A DNA stretch of 56,134 bases from Pseudomonadota bacterium (GTDB lineage: Bacteria; Pseudomonadota; Gammaproteobacteria; Burkholderiales; Chitinibacteraceae), in assembly GCA_026399755.1 (NCBI GenBank), contig JAPLQI010000108.1:1-56134 (forward strand). The letters are read 5' to 3'. The notes beneath the pieces were generated by a model that was given only the letters and a program-made list of their open reading frames with translations, was not told where the DNA came from and ran no database searches. The position numbers were made by a program, and so were the translations under genes. Below are positions 43,178 through 52,976 of the stretch, piece by piece (the first letter of the stretch is position 1; every line of letters begins with the position of its first letter).

Positions 43178-44947
43178 ATGCCTTCACTCCGCCGCTTGTT
43201 TCAATACGCTGGCCAATATCGTCGGGACGCTTTCTGGGCCAGTTTGTGCTCGGTAATCAATGTGTTTTTCGACATCCTGCCTGAGATATTGATTGGGATT
43301 GCGGTCGATGTGGTGGTGAATCGTGAGACTTCTTTTATCGCCACACTGGGGGTGACTGATAGCTTTCACCAGCTGCTTTATCTGGGTGTTATCACGGTTT
43401 TTATTTGGGGTGGCGAGTCTTTATTCCAATATTTTTATCAAATTCGCTGGCGTAATCTTGCGCAAAACTTGCAGCATGATCTGCGTTTAGACGCTTATCG
43501 CCATGTGCAAAAACTGCCACTTTCTTACTTCGAAAACAAGAGCACCGGCAAGTTAATGGCTATCTTAAATGACGATATTAATCAGCTAGAGCGCTTTTTA
43601 AATGGCGGGGCCAATAGCATTATTCAGGTGCTCTGCTCCACACTGATGTGCAGTGCGGTGTTTTTCTATATTGCACCTCAGCTAGCCCTGATTGCGCTTG
43701 CGCCTGTGCCGCTGATCTTATTTGGCGCATTCTGGTTTCAGCGTCGCATTGCCCCGCACTATGCCGCCGTGCGTGAAGCGGCCGGAGTGATCAGCGGGCG
43801 TTTAAATAATAATCTGCTGGGCATTGCCACCATCAAGGCTTTTACTGCCGAAAAATTTGAAGCCGCGCATATTTTTGACGCCAGCAATCATTACCGCCAA
43901 ACCAATGCCGCAGCGATTCAACTCTCATCAGCCATCATTCCAATCATCCGCATGGCAATTTTATCCGGCTTTCTGGTGACGCTGGTTTACGGCGGCTATT
44001 TGGCGCTGCATGGCCAGATTGGCGTGGGCAGTTATTCGGTATTGGTGTTCCTAACCCAGCGCCTGCTTTGGCCACTGACAGGGCTTGCCGATATTGCCGA
44101 TCTTTATCAGCGCTCGATGACGGCAATTGAGCGGGTACTTAATCTGCTCGATACCCCCGTGCATATCCATTACGAAGGCAAGCCTCTGGGCCAGATTAAA
44201 GGCGCGCTTAGCTTTGAGCACATCCACTTTGCCTATGGCGAGCAGGCGGTGCTTAAAGATATTTCCCTGCATATCGCCGCAGGGCAAACCGTGGCTTTTG
44301 TCGGCGCAACTGGATCTGGCAAAAGCACGCTACTTAAACTGCTGCTACGTTTTTACGATGCCAATAGTGGCAGCATTAAAATCGACGGTATGAAAAGTAC
44401 GGACATTGCCCTGCTCGATCTGCGCCGCGCCATTGGCTATGTGGGGCAGGATGTGTTTTTAAGCGATGCCAGCATTGCACAAAATATCGCTTACGGCCAA
44501 AGCGATGTGGATATAAGCGCTGTGATCGCCGCATCTCGCGCCGCCGAAGCGCATGAATTTATCGAGCGCCTGCCCCAAGGCTACGACACCCAAATAGGCG
44601 AGCGTGGGCAAAAATTATCGGGCGGGCAGCGCCAACGCTTGGCGCTGGCAAGGGCTATTTTCAAAGATCCAAAAATCTTGGTATTGGACGAGGCCACCAG
44701 TGCGGTGGATAACGAAACCGAAGCGGCTATTCAAAGATCGCTCGATAAAATCGCCAAGGGCCGCACCACTTTGGTGGTAGCGCACCGCCTGTCTACCGTG
44801 CGTAATGCCCACTGTATTTACGTGATGGAACAGGGCGAGATTATCGAGGCAGGCACGCATGAAATCTTACTGGCTGCAAACGGCAGCTATGCCGCGCTAT
44901 GGCGTTTGCAAACAGGAATGAGAGATGCAGAAGTGGCGCTGATATAG
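43178..44947 (+). CDS. ABC exporter-type ATP-binding/permease protein
   Basis: A 589-aa half-transporter with an N-terminal membrane domain (about 20-310, six spans) and a C-terminal nucleotide-binding domain. Walker A GATGSGKST starts at 376, the signature LSGGQ is at 480-484, Walker B ILVLDEATSAVD starts at 500 and the H-loop is in VVAHRLSTV. The coupling region ENKSTGKLMAILNDDINQLERF is typical of multidrug and Atm1-like exporters. It should act as a homodimer exporting lipids, peptides or drugs; the substrate is not deducible. It stands alone, with a REPIN upstream. Confidence 0.9.
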   Translation: MPSLRRLFQYAGQYRRDAFWASLCSVINVFFDILPEILIGIAVDVVVNRETSFIATLGVTDSFHQLLYLGVITVFIWGGESLFQYFYQIRWRNLAQNLQHDLRLDAYRHVQKLPLSYFENKSTGKLMAILNDDINQLERFLNGGANSIIQVLCSTLMCSAVFFYIAPQLALIALAPVPLILFGAFWFQRRIAPHYAAVREAAGVISGRLNNNLLGIATIKAFTAEKFEAAHIFDASNHYRQTNAAAIQLSSAIIPIIRMAILSGFLVTLVYGGYLALHGQIGVGSYSVLVFLTQRLLWPLTGLADIADLYQRSMTAIERVLNLLDTPVHIHYEGKPLGQIKGALSFEHIHFAYGEQAVLKDISLHIAAGQTVAFVGATGSGKSTLLKLLLRFYDANSGSIKIDGMKSTDIALLDLRRAIGYVGQDVFLSDASIAQNIAYGQSDVDISAVIAASRAAEAHEFIERLPQGYDTQIGERGQKLSGGQRQRLALARAIFKDPKILVLDEATSAVDNETEAAIQRSLDKIAKGRTTLVVAHRLSTVRNAHCIYVMEQGEIIEAGTHEILLAANGSYAALWRLQTGMRDAEVALI

Positions 44948-45030
44948 CCCGCGCTTAGAGTAAGAAAAAATCTCAGCACTCGTGCTATAAACTAAAGGGA
45001 ATTGAATGCAATTTATGTAAAGGAAAAGAT

Positions 45031-45798
45031 ATGCGTTTACTTACTTTTTGCATTGTAATCACTGTATTTTCAGCCCCCCTTCTTGCTGAAACGGTACTTA
45101 TTAATGCCGAAGATGATTGGGCGCCTTTTTCATCATTGCGCGCAGATAAGCGTGGGGTAGAAGGGCTATCCCCCACACTAGTCTCTGCCGCATTTAATAG
45201 CCAAGGCATTAATGTTCAATTTAATGCAGTGCCTTTTGCACGCTGCCTTCTGGAAGTCGAGCGAGGTAAAGTAGTTGCCTGTTTTGATACTTCAATTACC
45301 GAAGACAATAAAAATAAATTTATATGGCATAAAACGCCTCTATTTGAAGAGGGGCTCTCTATTTTTGCCTTAAGCGAATCAAAAGATAAAAACTTAACTG
45401 TTAAAAATTTAGAAGGAAAAACCGTCAGCCTTACCCATGGCTACTCCTACCCTAATATTTTAATGGACAATAAAAAGATCATTAAAGATGAATCCCCTTT
45501 CGACGATACCCAGCTAAAAAAAATCCTGCTCAAAAGAGTGCAATATGGCGTAATCAATACTACACCTGGTACGCTAATGATTAATGCCAATCGCAATTAC
45601 AAAGGAAAAATAAAAATAGTGGGCTTGGTTGAAACCAGTGTTTTCTATTTAAATTTTTCAAAAACGCATAAAGATGGGCAACGTATGGCGGATATTTTTG
45701 AAAAAGGGATGCAAGAAATTAAATCAAACGGCATTTACAACAAGATAGAACAAGATTTTAAAATCAAACATGGCCTAATCAACACCCAGCCAAAATAA
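45031..45798 (+). CDS. Periplasmic binding protein, family 3
   Basis: A 255-aa exported protein with signal MRLLTFCIVITVFSAPLLA and mature start ETVLINAEDDWAPFSSL. It shows two-lobe SBP_bac_3 features: GLSPTLVSAAFNSQGINVQF, PFARCLLEVERGKVVACFDT and KTHKDGQRMADIFEKGMQEI. It is distantly related to the protein at 34263, sharing a KTHKD-type segment and a similar length. There is no adjacent permease. AAAGGA precedes the ATG. Orphan family-3 proteins can act as stand-alone sensors; none is indicated. Confidence 0.8.
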   Translation: MRLLTFCIVITVFSAPLLAETVLINAEDDWAPFSSLRADKRGVEGLSPTLVSAAFNSQGINVQFNAVPFARCLLEVERGKVVACFDTSITEDNKNKFIWHKTPLFEEGLSIFALSESKDKNLTVKNLEGKTVSLTHGYSYPNILMDNKKIIKDESPFDDTQLKKILLKRVQYGVINTTPGTLMINANRNYKGKIKIVGLVETSVFYLNFSKTHKDGQRMADIFEKGMQEIKSNGIYNKIEQDFKIKHGLINTQPK

Positions 45799-46077
45799 TA
45801 TCATGCGTAATATTTTAAACAAATTTATTCAATAAACCTTACTTCGTACAGAAAACTGATCAATAACCGGATTACCAAGTTTAAATAACAACTGTGCAAG
45901 CGGCTCTTTGCTCACCAATCTGGTGCAGCGCGAACAGGATAAAAAGTGATTGCAATCCAATCCATATGGCGGGTATATTATTACACTCATTGTATTATTA
46001 TCAGCTTCTAAAAAATATAAATTCTGATAAAAAACAAACTATCTCTTATATAAAATATACATAGCGGGGCAATAGCT

Positions 46078-46503
46078 GTGAAAGCAAAATTAAGCGATAT
46101 CATTGAAGCAATTGATTTTATGAGTGGTGACCCTAGTCAAAGCTGCGAAGGGTTTATTCATATTGAAAGTAGCAAAATTTATTTGCGGTCCGAATACTTA
46201 GACACGATCGATCTAGATGAATTACCAAGCAATCTAGATGATGCTGATCTCTATCTGCCTTTACCCACAAAACATGATTTAGGCTTAGGCAGCCAATTAC
46301 CGGTTTATTTTGCCGAAGAATATGCACCCGATTTTTATAATGAAGTACAAGCGATGTTTAGGCATCAAGGTGCTTTTGGCCGCTTTAAAGATTGGGCAGA
46401 TCGACATCAATTGCTAGCTGTTTGGTATCGATTTGAAAAAGAATGTGCCGAAAAAGAAATTAAAGCATGGTGCCGTGCACACAATATTCATTTTATCGAT
46501 TAA
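46078..46503 (+). CDS. UPF0158-family protein
   Basis: A 141-aa acidic cytoplasmic protein with features of UPF0158: KLSDIIEAIDFMSGD at the start, DDADLYLPLPTKHDLG in the middle and GRFKDWADRHQLLAVWYRFE near the end. The function is unknown for the family. The start codon is GTG with a G-rich leader (AGCGGGGCAATAGCT). Its last 11 bases overlap the end of the convergent LysR gene at 46493. Confidence 0.8.
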   Translation: MKAKLSDIIEAIDFMSGDPSQSCEGFIHIESSKIYLRSEYLDTIDLDELPSNLDDADLYLPLPTKHDLGLGSQLPVYFAEEYAPDFYNEVQAMFRHQGAFGRFKDWADRHQLLAVWYRFEKECAEKEIKAWCRAHNIHFID

Positions 46504-47404
46504 GCTTTTCTGCCCCGTTAAGCAATGGCTCTTGCGCCGCAAAAGCCAGTAAATGCTCTAATAAAGCACGTACTCTGGCAGGCAGATAACGTTGTTGTGG
46601 CCACACCGCATAAATAGCGCGGGAATCGGCCTGCCATTGTGGCAACACTTCCTGCAAAGCGCCGCTCGCTAGCTCCTCGCAGCACACCGTGATTGGGCAG
46701 GATAAAATCCCCACACCTTCTTTAGCCATATGCACCGCCAAAGCCATCTCGTTCACCCTGAATCGCGCCTGGCCCTGCACGCTGCATTCTTCGCCGCTTG
46801 CCTTATGCACAAACACCCAGCGCGTCATCGGCTCGACTAGAATCAACTGATGCTGGTGTAAATCATTGGGCATAAGCGGTGCGCCATGTTGCTGCAAATA
46901 AGAGGCAGAGGCCACCGTCACCCAATGCACCTCGCCCAAACGCCGCTGATTAAAGCTTGAATCCTGCTGCTCACCCGCCCTGAGCGCCAAATCAGCACCA
47001 CTGGCAATCAAGTCTTCCTGCAAATTACTCAGCTTTAACTCCAGCCTTATCTCTGGATACTTTTGCATAAAGCTCGCCCAGCAGGAGCGGAAAATACCAT
47101 TGGCCAGATTAATCGGCGCCAATACGCGCACTAAGCCGCTGACACTATGCTGCGTGGTATCCAATGCCTGCGTGGCCTGCTGCAAAGCTTGCAGCAGCGG
47201 GCGGCATTGCTCGTAATACTGCTGACCTTCACTGCTTACCTGCATACGCCGCGCACTGCGGTTCAGTAAGCGGCAGCCCAGCTTTTGCTCCAGCTTTTGC
47301 AAACGCCGGGTCAGCGTGGCCGGCGGCAAATCCATTTTCTTAGCCGCAGCACTTAAGCTGCCTGCTTCCACAATACAAACAAACAGCGCCAGATCATCGA
47401 GCAT
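46493..47404 (-). CDS. LysR-family transcriptional regulator
   Basis: A 303-aa regulator. The N-terminal winged helix reads LALFVCIVEAGSLSAAAKKMDLPPATLTRRLQKLEQKLGC with the usual NRSARRMQVSSEG follow-on; the effector domain spans about residues 90-295. It is divergent from the DUF2798/AhpD-like pair at 47506, which it probably controls. The ATG has no obvious ribosome-binding site, and the 101-bp divergent gap is AT-rich. The effector is unknown. Confidence 0.88.
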   Translation of the reverse strand: MLDDLALFVCIVEAGSLSAAAKKMDLPPATLTRRLQKLEQKLGCRLLNRSARRMQVSSEGQQYYEQCRPLLQALQQATQALDTTQHSVSGLVRVLAPINLANGIFRSCWASFMQKYPEIRLELKLSNLQEDLIASGADLALRAGEQQDSSFNQRRLGEVHWVTVASASYLQQHGAPLMPNDLHQHQLILVEPMTRWVFVHKASGEECSVQGQARFRVNEMALAVHMAKEGVGILSCPITVCCEELASGALQEVLPQWQADSRAIYAVWPQQRYLPARVRALLEHLLAFAAQEPLLNGAEKLNR

Positions 47405-47505
47405 GATTTCATTTTTGGAATTTAACTTTGATTTTATGATTGTATTTTCATTTAATCGCTTTTGCTATGCTCATCTTCATTCAACACACACAAGAGCTAA
47501 GCAAT

Positions 47506-47763
47506 ATGTCTGATACACAAAAATTTCGCTGGGTTTTCTCTTTTCTGATGTCGCTGCTGATGTCCGGCGTGATGAGCGGCTGGGTCACTTGGATTGTGGC
47601 CGGCCTAAATGGCCACTTTTTTGCCAGCTGGGGCCGCGCCTTTATCACCGCCTGGCCCGCCGCCTTTAGCATTGTCATGCTCTGTGCCCCCACAGTGCAG
47701 CGGCTTAGCCAGCGCATCGTTATGAGCCGCCATTTAGCAGCAGCCAATCAGCCAGGAGCTTAA
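47506..47763 (+). CDS. DUF2798-family membrane protein
   Basis: An 85-aa protein with two hydrophobic spans: FVSFLMSLLMSGVMSGWVTW-type (about 10-32) and SWGRAFITAWPAAFSIVMLCAP (about 42-63), a pattern typical of DUF2798. The start at 47506 follows AAGAG; an upstream frame is rejected because it reads through the promoter. The next gene begins 2 bp later with its ribosome-binding site inside this one, so the pair is co-translated. The function is unknown. Confidence 0.82.
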   Translation: MSDTQKFRWVFSFLMSLLMSGVMSGWVTWIVAGLNGHFFASWGRAFITAWPAAFSIVMLCAPTVQRLSQRIVMSRHLAAANQPGA

Positions 47764-47764
47764 A

Positions 47765-48196
47765 ATGAGCCAGCTACGCCTGCCCTACTTTGATTTATCC
47801 GCCGAAGCACTTACGGGATTACGCAGCGTTAAAAGCTATTTAGAAAGCAGCGCCTTAAATAAAACGCTGCTGGAATGGGTATATTTGCGTGTTTCGCAAG
47901 TCAATGGCTGCTCGTTTTGCCTGAAACTGCATAGCAAAGCCTTAAGGGCCGCAGGGGAAAATGACGAGCGTTTAGATAGCCTGGCAGGCTGGCACTGCAG
48001 CCCGCTCTTTAGCGAGCAAGAACGCGTGGCATTTCAATGGGCCGAATCACTCAGCCAAATCGCCACCACCCACGCCCCCGATGCTGATTTCGAGCTTTTA
48101 AAGAAATATTTTAACGAGCAAGAAATATCAGACCTGACATTTGCCATTGCCAATATGAATGCCCTAAATAGGGTTGCGATTGCAATGCGGCAATGA
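47765..48196 (+). CDS. Carboxymuconolactone decarboxylase-family (AhpD-like) protein
   Basis: A 143-aa protein with the AhpD-type redox core: LLEWVYLRVSQVNGCSFCLKLHSKAL contains the CxxC pair with the downstream histidine. ERVAFQWAESLSQI and LTFAIANMNALNRVAIA complete the helical fold. It is likely a peroxidase-linked or alkylhydroperoxidase-like thiol protein. It is coupled to the DUF2798 gene and divergent from a LysR regulator, an arrangement common among stress-responsive CMD genes. Confidence 0.88.
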   Translation: MSQLRLPYFDLSAEALTGLRSVKSYLESSALNKTLLEWVYLRVSQVNGCSFCLKLHSKALRAAGENDERLDSLAGWHCSPLFSEQERVAFQWAESLSQIATTHAPDADFELLKKYFNEQEISDLTFAIANMNALNRVAIAMRQ

Positions 48197-48263
48197 GGCG
48201 GGGGTTTATCAATAAACCTAAAATCTGCAGACATGAGGGAGATTAAAAGCAGGACAGAATAAT

Positions 48264-48292
48264 GCAGGGCAGGTTAGCCGAAGGCCTAACCC
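48264..48292. repeat. Short REP hairpin (GGTTAGCCGAAGGCCTAACC)
   Basis: GCAGGTTAGCC-GAA-GGCCTAACCC. A compact stem of the GGGTTAGC type seen at 39448 and 55817. It lies between convergent genes. Confidence 0.5.
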
Positions 48293-48418
48293 ACCAATCT
48301 ATCTCCAACATCACAAGGAGTAATCAGCACGGGGTGATAAAACTAAGCCGCCCAGCATGACTCGCCTGTTTCTCAAGCTTGCCAAGCAAACGACGAGGCC
48401 ATATTTCTCACCCGCCCC

Positions 48419-48931
48419 CTAAACCACCACCACCTCAGCCCTAGGCATCGGCCTTTCCAGCTCCTGCTCTACCAGCTTTGCCATATCGGAAAGCATTTCT
48501 ATTTCAAAATCTAGCAACTTACGGGGATGGGGGTCGATCAGGCAGAGCGTGCCAAGGTTCATGCCATTACTGGCTTTTAAGGACGCTCCGGCATAGAAGC
48601 GAATTTTTGGCTCGCCGGTTACGAGTGGATTATCAAAGAAGCGCTCGTCCAGCAAAGCGTCTTCAATCACAAACACCTCATCTTGCAAAATAGCGTGGCC
48701 ACAAAAAGAGATATCACGCGGTGTTTCCTTGGCGTCCAGCCCACAGGCCGACTTGAACCATTGCCGGTTTGTATCAATAAGGCTGACTAGCGCAATTTGC
48801 ACACGAAAAAAAGCCGCTGCGGCGCGAGTGAGATTATCAAAGCGCGCTTCAGGCGGCGTATCCAGAATCAACAGCTCACGTAGCGTTTCCACACGTAAAG
48901 CTTCATCGGGAGGGAGTGCAGGCTGCTGCAT
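48419..48931 (-). CDS. Stand-alone GAF-domain protein
   Basis: A 170-aa cytoplasmic protein with one GAF domain (about 20-160): RFDNLTRAAAAFFRVQIALVSLID, RQWFKSACGLDAKETPRDISFCGHAI and FYAGASLKASNGMNLGTLCLID. This subgroup usually sits at the N-terminus of diguanylate cyclases or histidine kinases. Here no output domain follows, and the protein ends in a short valine-rich tail. It could be a sensor acting in trans or the remains of a larger protein. ACAGGATA precedes the ATG. Confidence 0.85.
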   Translation of the reverse strand: MQQPALPPDEALRVETLRELLILDTPPEARFDNLTRAAAAFFRVQIALVSLIDTNRQWFKSACGLDAKETPRDISFCGHAILQDEVFVIEDALLDERFFDNPLVTGEPKIRFYAGASLKASNGMNLGTLCLIDPHPRKLLDFEIEMLSDMAKLVEQELERPMPRAEVVVV

Positions 48932-49097
48932 AATTATCCTGTCTAGCTTATAACAGCAAACATTGTACTATTGAAAGCTAGTAGCGGGTCAGGCTTAAGG
49001 CTGCATTAGATCGGGAAAGTGGGGTTATTCATAAGGGGGCATATGGCCATGCCCCCCCTATACGCATCACGTTAAACCAATACGATACGGTGCTTTT

Positions 49098-49167
49098 GTA
49101 GGGCGGGTGAAACCCGCCAGACTTTGGCATGGAATGCTACAAAATCGGCGGGTTTCACCCGCCCTAC
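49098..49167. repeat. 70-bp REPIN (GTAGGGCGGGTGAAACCC...CACCCGCCCTAC)
   Basis: Exactly 70 bp with long near-perfect inverted ends, and a central non-palindromic 25 bp. It is the best-preserved of the three 70-bp units. It lies downstream of metE in the 300-bp gap that contains no gene. Confidence 0.85.
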
Positions 49168-49231
49168 GATCATTCAATCTTAAGCTATTTAAGAATGTGC
49201 CTCTCCCCCTTTTGCGGGAAGAGGAATGATC

Positions 49232-51574
49232 TTAGTGACAAGCACACGCGCCATGCACATGCGGCTTAGCCGGGATGCTGGCAAAGCTTGGCAGCTTGCC
49301 ATGTTCGGCTAAATGCTGACGCGCCTGGCGGGTGGCTTCTAGCATATTGGCCAAGGCTGCTTCGGTTTCTGGCCAGTTACGGGTTTTCAGGCCGCAATCC
49401 GGGTTCACCCACAGTAGCTCTACCGGCACCACTTCAGCAGCTTTAGCAATCAGGCGCAGCATGTCTTCCACCGGTGGAATACGCGGGCTGTGAATATCGT
49501 ACACACCCGGGCCCACTTCATTTGGATACTTGAAGGTGCCAAAGCCGGTGAGCAATTCCATATCCGAGCGGCTGGTTTCAATGGTGATGACGTCTGCATC
49601 CATTGCGGCAATGGCGGGCAGGATATCGTTGAATTCCGAATAGCACATATGGGTGTGGATTTGCGTTTGATTGGCTACCCCTGATGCAGAGATACGAAAT
49701 GCCTCGGCGGCCCAATCTAGATAAGCCGCCCAATCGCTCTTTTTAAGCGGCAAGCCTTCACGAAAAGCAGGCTCATCAATTTGGATAATGCCAATGCCTG
49801 CGGTTTCCAGATCGACCACTTCATCCCGAATCGCCAGCGCAATTTGCTGTGTAGTGACCGAGCGCGGTTGATCATCACGCACAAACGACCATTGTAAAAT
49901 CGTGACTGGGCCAGTCAACATGCCTTTCATTGGCTTTTGCGTCAGGCTTTGCGCGTATTGGGTCCACTCCACCGTCATCGGCGTTGGGCGGCTTACATCG
50001 CCGAATAATACTGGCGGTTTTACGCAGCGGCTGCCGTAGCTTTGCACCCAGCCAAACTGAGTAAAGGCAAAGCCTGATAGCTGCTCACCAAAGTATTCCA
50101 CCATATCATTGCGCTCGGCTTCGCCGTGTACCAGCACATCAATGCCCAAGGCTTCTTGCTTTTCTACCGCAAGGCGAATCTCGGCTTGCATCTGTTCTAC
50201 ATAATCGTTTTGCGTCAGCGTGCCTTTTTTAAACGCTGCACGCGCGGCACGGATTTCCTTGGTTTGCGGGAAAGAGCCGATGGTGGTGGTGGGCAGTGGC
50301 GGCAAGTTAAAGCGCAGTTTTTGCTCTGCCTGACGAGTCGAAAACACCGCGTGGCGGCGCGCATCGCCCTCGCTCAAGGCTTGAATACGCGCGCTTACCG
50401 CTGGATTATGAATCCGTGGCGATGCCGCGCGTGAGGCGACTTTTGCGGCATTCGCGCTGAGCTCCGCGCTGACATCGGCCCCATTCAGGGCGCGTTTTAA
50501 CACGCTGATTTCTTGTAGTTTTTGCTTGGCAAAGGCTAACCAGCCTTTTAACTCATCATCGAGCTTGGTTTCTTGTGCCAAATCCACCGGCACATGTAAG
50601 AGAGAGCATGAAGCGCTCAGCCAGATATTGCGGCCTTGCAGTGCTTCTACCCGTGCCAAAATCGCAGCTAAATCACTCACCCAGATATTGCGGCCATCCA
50701 CCACGCCCAGCGATAAAACCTTGCTGACTGGCCAGTTGCTAGCAAAAACTTCTAATTGCTGCGGCGCGCGAACCAAATCAAAATGCACACCGGCTACTGG
50801 CAAATCGCGCAGCAGGGCCGCATGGGCTGCAACTGATTCAAAATATGTGGCGAGTAAAATTTTAGGGCCGGTATAAGCAAAACTGCGGTACACCGGCTCG
50901 AATGCGGCCAGCCATTCTGCTTCTAAATCTAAGCCCAGAATCGGCTCGTCCAGCTGCAGCCATTCCACACCTAGCTTGGCTAAACGCTCCAGAATGCGCG
51001 CATAAGCGTCCACCACTTTGGGCAAGAGGCTCAGCTTATCAAAGCCCGCTGTTTTGGCTTTAGCCAAATAAAGGAAGGTGATCGGGCCGGGCAATACCGC
51101 CTTCACCGCGTGCCCAAGTGAGCGTGCTTCTTCAATTTCATAAAAGAACCAATCTACACCACCGGCAAAATCGGTGTTCTCATCCAGCTCGGGCACCAGA
51201 TAGTGATAGTTAGTATCAAACCATTTGGTCATTTCTTGTGCAGGCTGCGCGGCATTGCCACGGGCCAGTTCAAAGTATTGTTTCAGGCTTAGATTTTTAG
51301 CATCAAAACCAAAACGCGCTGGCAAAGCACCCAATAGCGCCGAAGCATTCAGCATCTGGTCGTACCAAGCAAAATCACCAACCGCTACAAAATCAAGGCC
51401 AGCGTCTTTTTGCCATTGCCAGTGCTGGCGGCGCAAAGCATTACCCGTTTGCGCCAAAGCGCTTTCATCAATCTCGTCCTTCCAGAATTGCTCAACAGCA
51501 AACTTAAGCTCGCGCTGTGCACCAATGCGCGGAAAACCAAGAATATGGGCCTTTGCAGTATTAGTAATAGTCAT
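49232..51574 (-). CDS. Cobalamin-independent methionine synthase MetE
   Basis: A 780-aa enzyme that methylates homocysteine from 5-methyltetrahydrofolate polyglutamate. The N-terminal half-barrel begins [20 protein letters not shown]; the catalytic half carries the zinc site residues in [10 protein letters not shown] and [11 protein letters not shown]. The C-terminal tail HVHGACACH, rich in Cys and His, is unusual and might add metal affinity. Length is as expected. AGAGGTTGCG precedes the ATG. No cobalamin riboswitch or other structured leader was recognised. It is divergent from metR, the standard arrangement for MetR activation. Confidence 0.96.
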   Translation of the reverse strand: MTITNTAKAHILGFPRIGAQRELKFAVEQFWKDEIDESALAQTGNALRRQHWQWQKDAGLDFVAVGDFAWYDQMLNASALLGALPARFGFDAKNLSLKQYFELARGNAAQPAQEMTKWFDTNYHYLVPELDENTDFAGGVDWFFYEIEEARSLGHAVKAVLPGPITFLYLAKAKTAGFDKLSLLPKVVDAYARILERLAKLGVEWLQLDEPILGLDLEAEWLAAFEPVYRSFAYTGPKILLATYFESVAAHAALLRDLPVAGVHFDLVRAPQQLEVFASNWPVSKVLSLGVVDGRNIWVSDLAAILARVEALQGRNIWLSASCSLLHVPVDLAQETKLDDELKGWLAFAKQKLQEISVLKRALNGADVSAELSANAAKVASRAASPRIHNPAVSARIQALSEGDARRHAVFSTRQAEQKLRFNLPPLPTTTIGSFPQTKEIRAARAAFKKGTLTQNDYVEQMQAEIRLAVEKQEALGIDVLVHGEAERNDMVEYFGEQLSGFAFTQFGWVQSYGSRCVKPPVLFGDVSRPTPMTVEWTQYAQSLTQKPMKGMLTGPVTILQWSFVRDDQPRSVTTQQIALAIRDEVVDLETAGIGIIQIDEPAFREGLPLKKSDWAAYLDWAAEAFRISASGVANQTQIHTHMCYSEFNDILPAIAAMDADVITIETSRSDMELLTGFGTFKYPNEVGPGVYDIHSPRIPPVEDMLRLIAKAAEVVPVELLWVNPDCGLKTRNWPETEAALANMLEATRQARQHLAEHGKLPSFASIPAKPHVHGACACH

Positions 51575-51627
51575 CGCAACCTCTGTTTGTCATGAATATG
51601 ATTTGTATCATGCCTGTGGAATTGATA

Positions 51628-51640
51628 TGATTCAAATTCA
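51628..51640. promoter_or_regulatory. Possible MetR box upstream of metE
   Basis: TGAT-TCAAA-TTCA, one mismatch from the MetR consensus TGAA-N5-TTCA. It lies about 55 bp upstream of the metE start. A second symmetrical stretch, CATGA...TCATG, lies around 51590-51612. Function is inferred. Confidence 0.4.
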
Positions 51641-51698
51641 TTATTTTCATAACAATGATGAATTATTCTCAACAACAACGATGTCGTATAGAACGATC

Positions 51699-51994
51699 AA
51701 ACCCAAATCTTGAACCACGGAGGAAAAGGAGGACACGGAGTGCCACAGAGAAAACCTGAGCTTTGTTAAGGAAACTTCAAGGCCGTCATTCCCGAGTGCC
51801 TTTATCAGAGATCCAGCCAAGACACTGGATTCCCGAACAAACGCACTCGGGAATGACGACGTCACGCAGTTTCCAAGGATGGGTAGAACCATTTTGCATA
51901 ACAGCAATAAATAATGGCTTAAGGAAACAAGATTCTGTCTTTCTCCGTGTAACTCCGTGTTCTCTGTGCACTCCGTGGTTCAAGATTTGGGTTT
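51699..51994. mobile_element. 296-bp element with 22-bp terminal inverted repeats
   Basis: The left end reads AAACCCAAATCTTGAACCAC and continues GGAG. The right end, read on the other strand, has the same bases: a perfect 22-bp inverted repeat, followed on both sides by related ACACGGAG stretches. Inside lies a second inverted repeat (about 51785-51860) with GTCATTCCCGAGTGC and GCACTCGGGAATGAC arms. There is no protein. Single ends of this element occur at 17061 and at the right ends of the repeats at 8793 and 39541. Confidence 0.7.
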
Positions 51995-52016
51995 TCAGTT
52001 ATCAAAAAAGGCCACC

Positions 52017-52952
52017 ATGCAATCCTTACTCGAACTTCGCCACCTTAAAACCCTGCTCGCGATTCGTGAATCAGGCAATCTGACCCGTGCGGCGGAGCAT
52101 TTGCATCTGACGCAATCTGCGCTGTCGCATCAGATTCGCCTCCTAGAAGATCACTACGCACTGCCGCTTTTGCTGCGTAAATCCAGTCCGGGCAAATCCA
52201 GCCCACTAAAACTCACCACAGCGGGTGAAAAACTCGCCCAACTTGCGGCGGAGTTTTTGCCGCGTATCGATCAGGCCGAACGGGATATCGCTAAATTAAG
52301 AGAAGGCGAAGCAGGCCAGCTGCGTATTGCGGTGGAATGTCACACCTGTTTTGATTGGCTGATGCCGGCGATGGATAACTTTCGCGGCCACTGGCCAGAA
52401 GTTGAGCTGGATATTGTGTCTGGCTTTCATGCCGACCCGGTACAGCTATTGTTTGAAAATCGCGCCGATCTGGCGATTGTGTCCGAAGCGGCCAATGAAA
52501 CTGGCATCAGCTATCAGCCGCTATTTAGCTACGAAATGATCGCCCTGATCGCCAAAGATCACCCCTTGGCGAGCAAGCCCTTTTTAAGCGCCGAAGATTT
52601 TGCTAATGAAACGCTGATCAGCTATCCCGTGCCGGATGACATGCTGGATTTAATCCGCAAAGTATTAAAACCTGCAGGCATCAACCCCAAGCGCCGCACC
52701 ACCGAGCTGACCGCCGCCATTTTGCAACTCGTCGCCAGCCGCCGAGGCATCGCAGCCCTGCCCAGCTGGAGCGTGCAACATTACCTGGAACGCGGCTATG
52801 TGGTGGCCAAACCCATCACAGAGCAAGGCCTGACCTCCGACCTCTACGCCGCCATCACTCAGGCCCAAACCGACACCGCCTTTGTAAAAGACTTCGTCAC
52901 CACAATGCGCGAAGTCAGCCGCATCAGCCTGCCGGGGGTGACGCTGCTGTAA
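52017..52952 (+). CDS. MetR-type LysR regulator
   Basis: A 311-aa LysR regulator of methionine synthesis. The N-terminus LLELRHLKTLLAIRESGNLTRAAEHLHLTQSALSHQIRLLEDH is characteristic of MetR; the effector domain includes LRIAVECHTCFDWLMPAMD (about 100-118), the homocysteine-responsive region. The start at 52017 removes 20 codons that read through the inverted-repeat element. Only 22 bp separate the element's end from the ATG, so its promoter must lie within or beyond the element. It is divergent from metE. Confidence 0.93.
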   Translation: MQSLLELRHLKTLLAIRESGNLTRAAEHLHLTQSALSHQIRLLEDHYALPLLLRKSSPGKSSPLKLTTAGEKLAQLAAEFLPRIDQAERDIAKLREGEAGQLRIAVECHTCFDWLMPAMDNFRGHWPEVELDIVSGFHADPVQLLFENRADLAIVSEAANETGISYQPLFSYEMIALIAKDHPLASKPFLSAEDFANETLISYPVPDDMLDLIRKVLKPAGINPKRRTTELTAAILQLVASRRGIAALPSWSVQHYLERGYVVAKPITEQGLTSDLYAAITQAQTDTAFVKDFVTTMREVSRISLPGVTLL

Positions 52953-52976
52953 GTTATTTAGGGGAGATACATAGAG

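Noticed and set aside
45799-46077. Short frame near 45890-45950 reading NCASGSLLTNLVQREQDKK
   Set aside because: It could be the tail of a lost regulator gene, but the match is too short and no upstream homology is visible.
51575-51698. Cobalamin riboswitch before metE
   Set aside because: The leader is short and AT-rich with no B12-box or extended helices. MetR control is the simpler reading.
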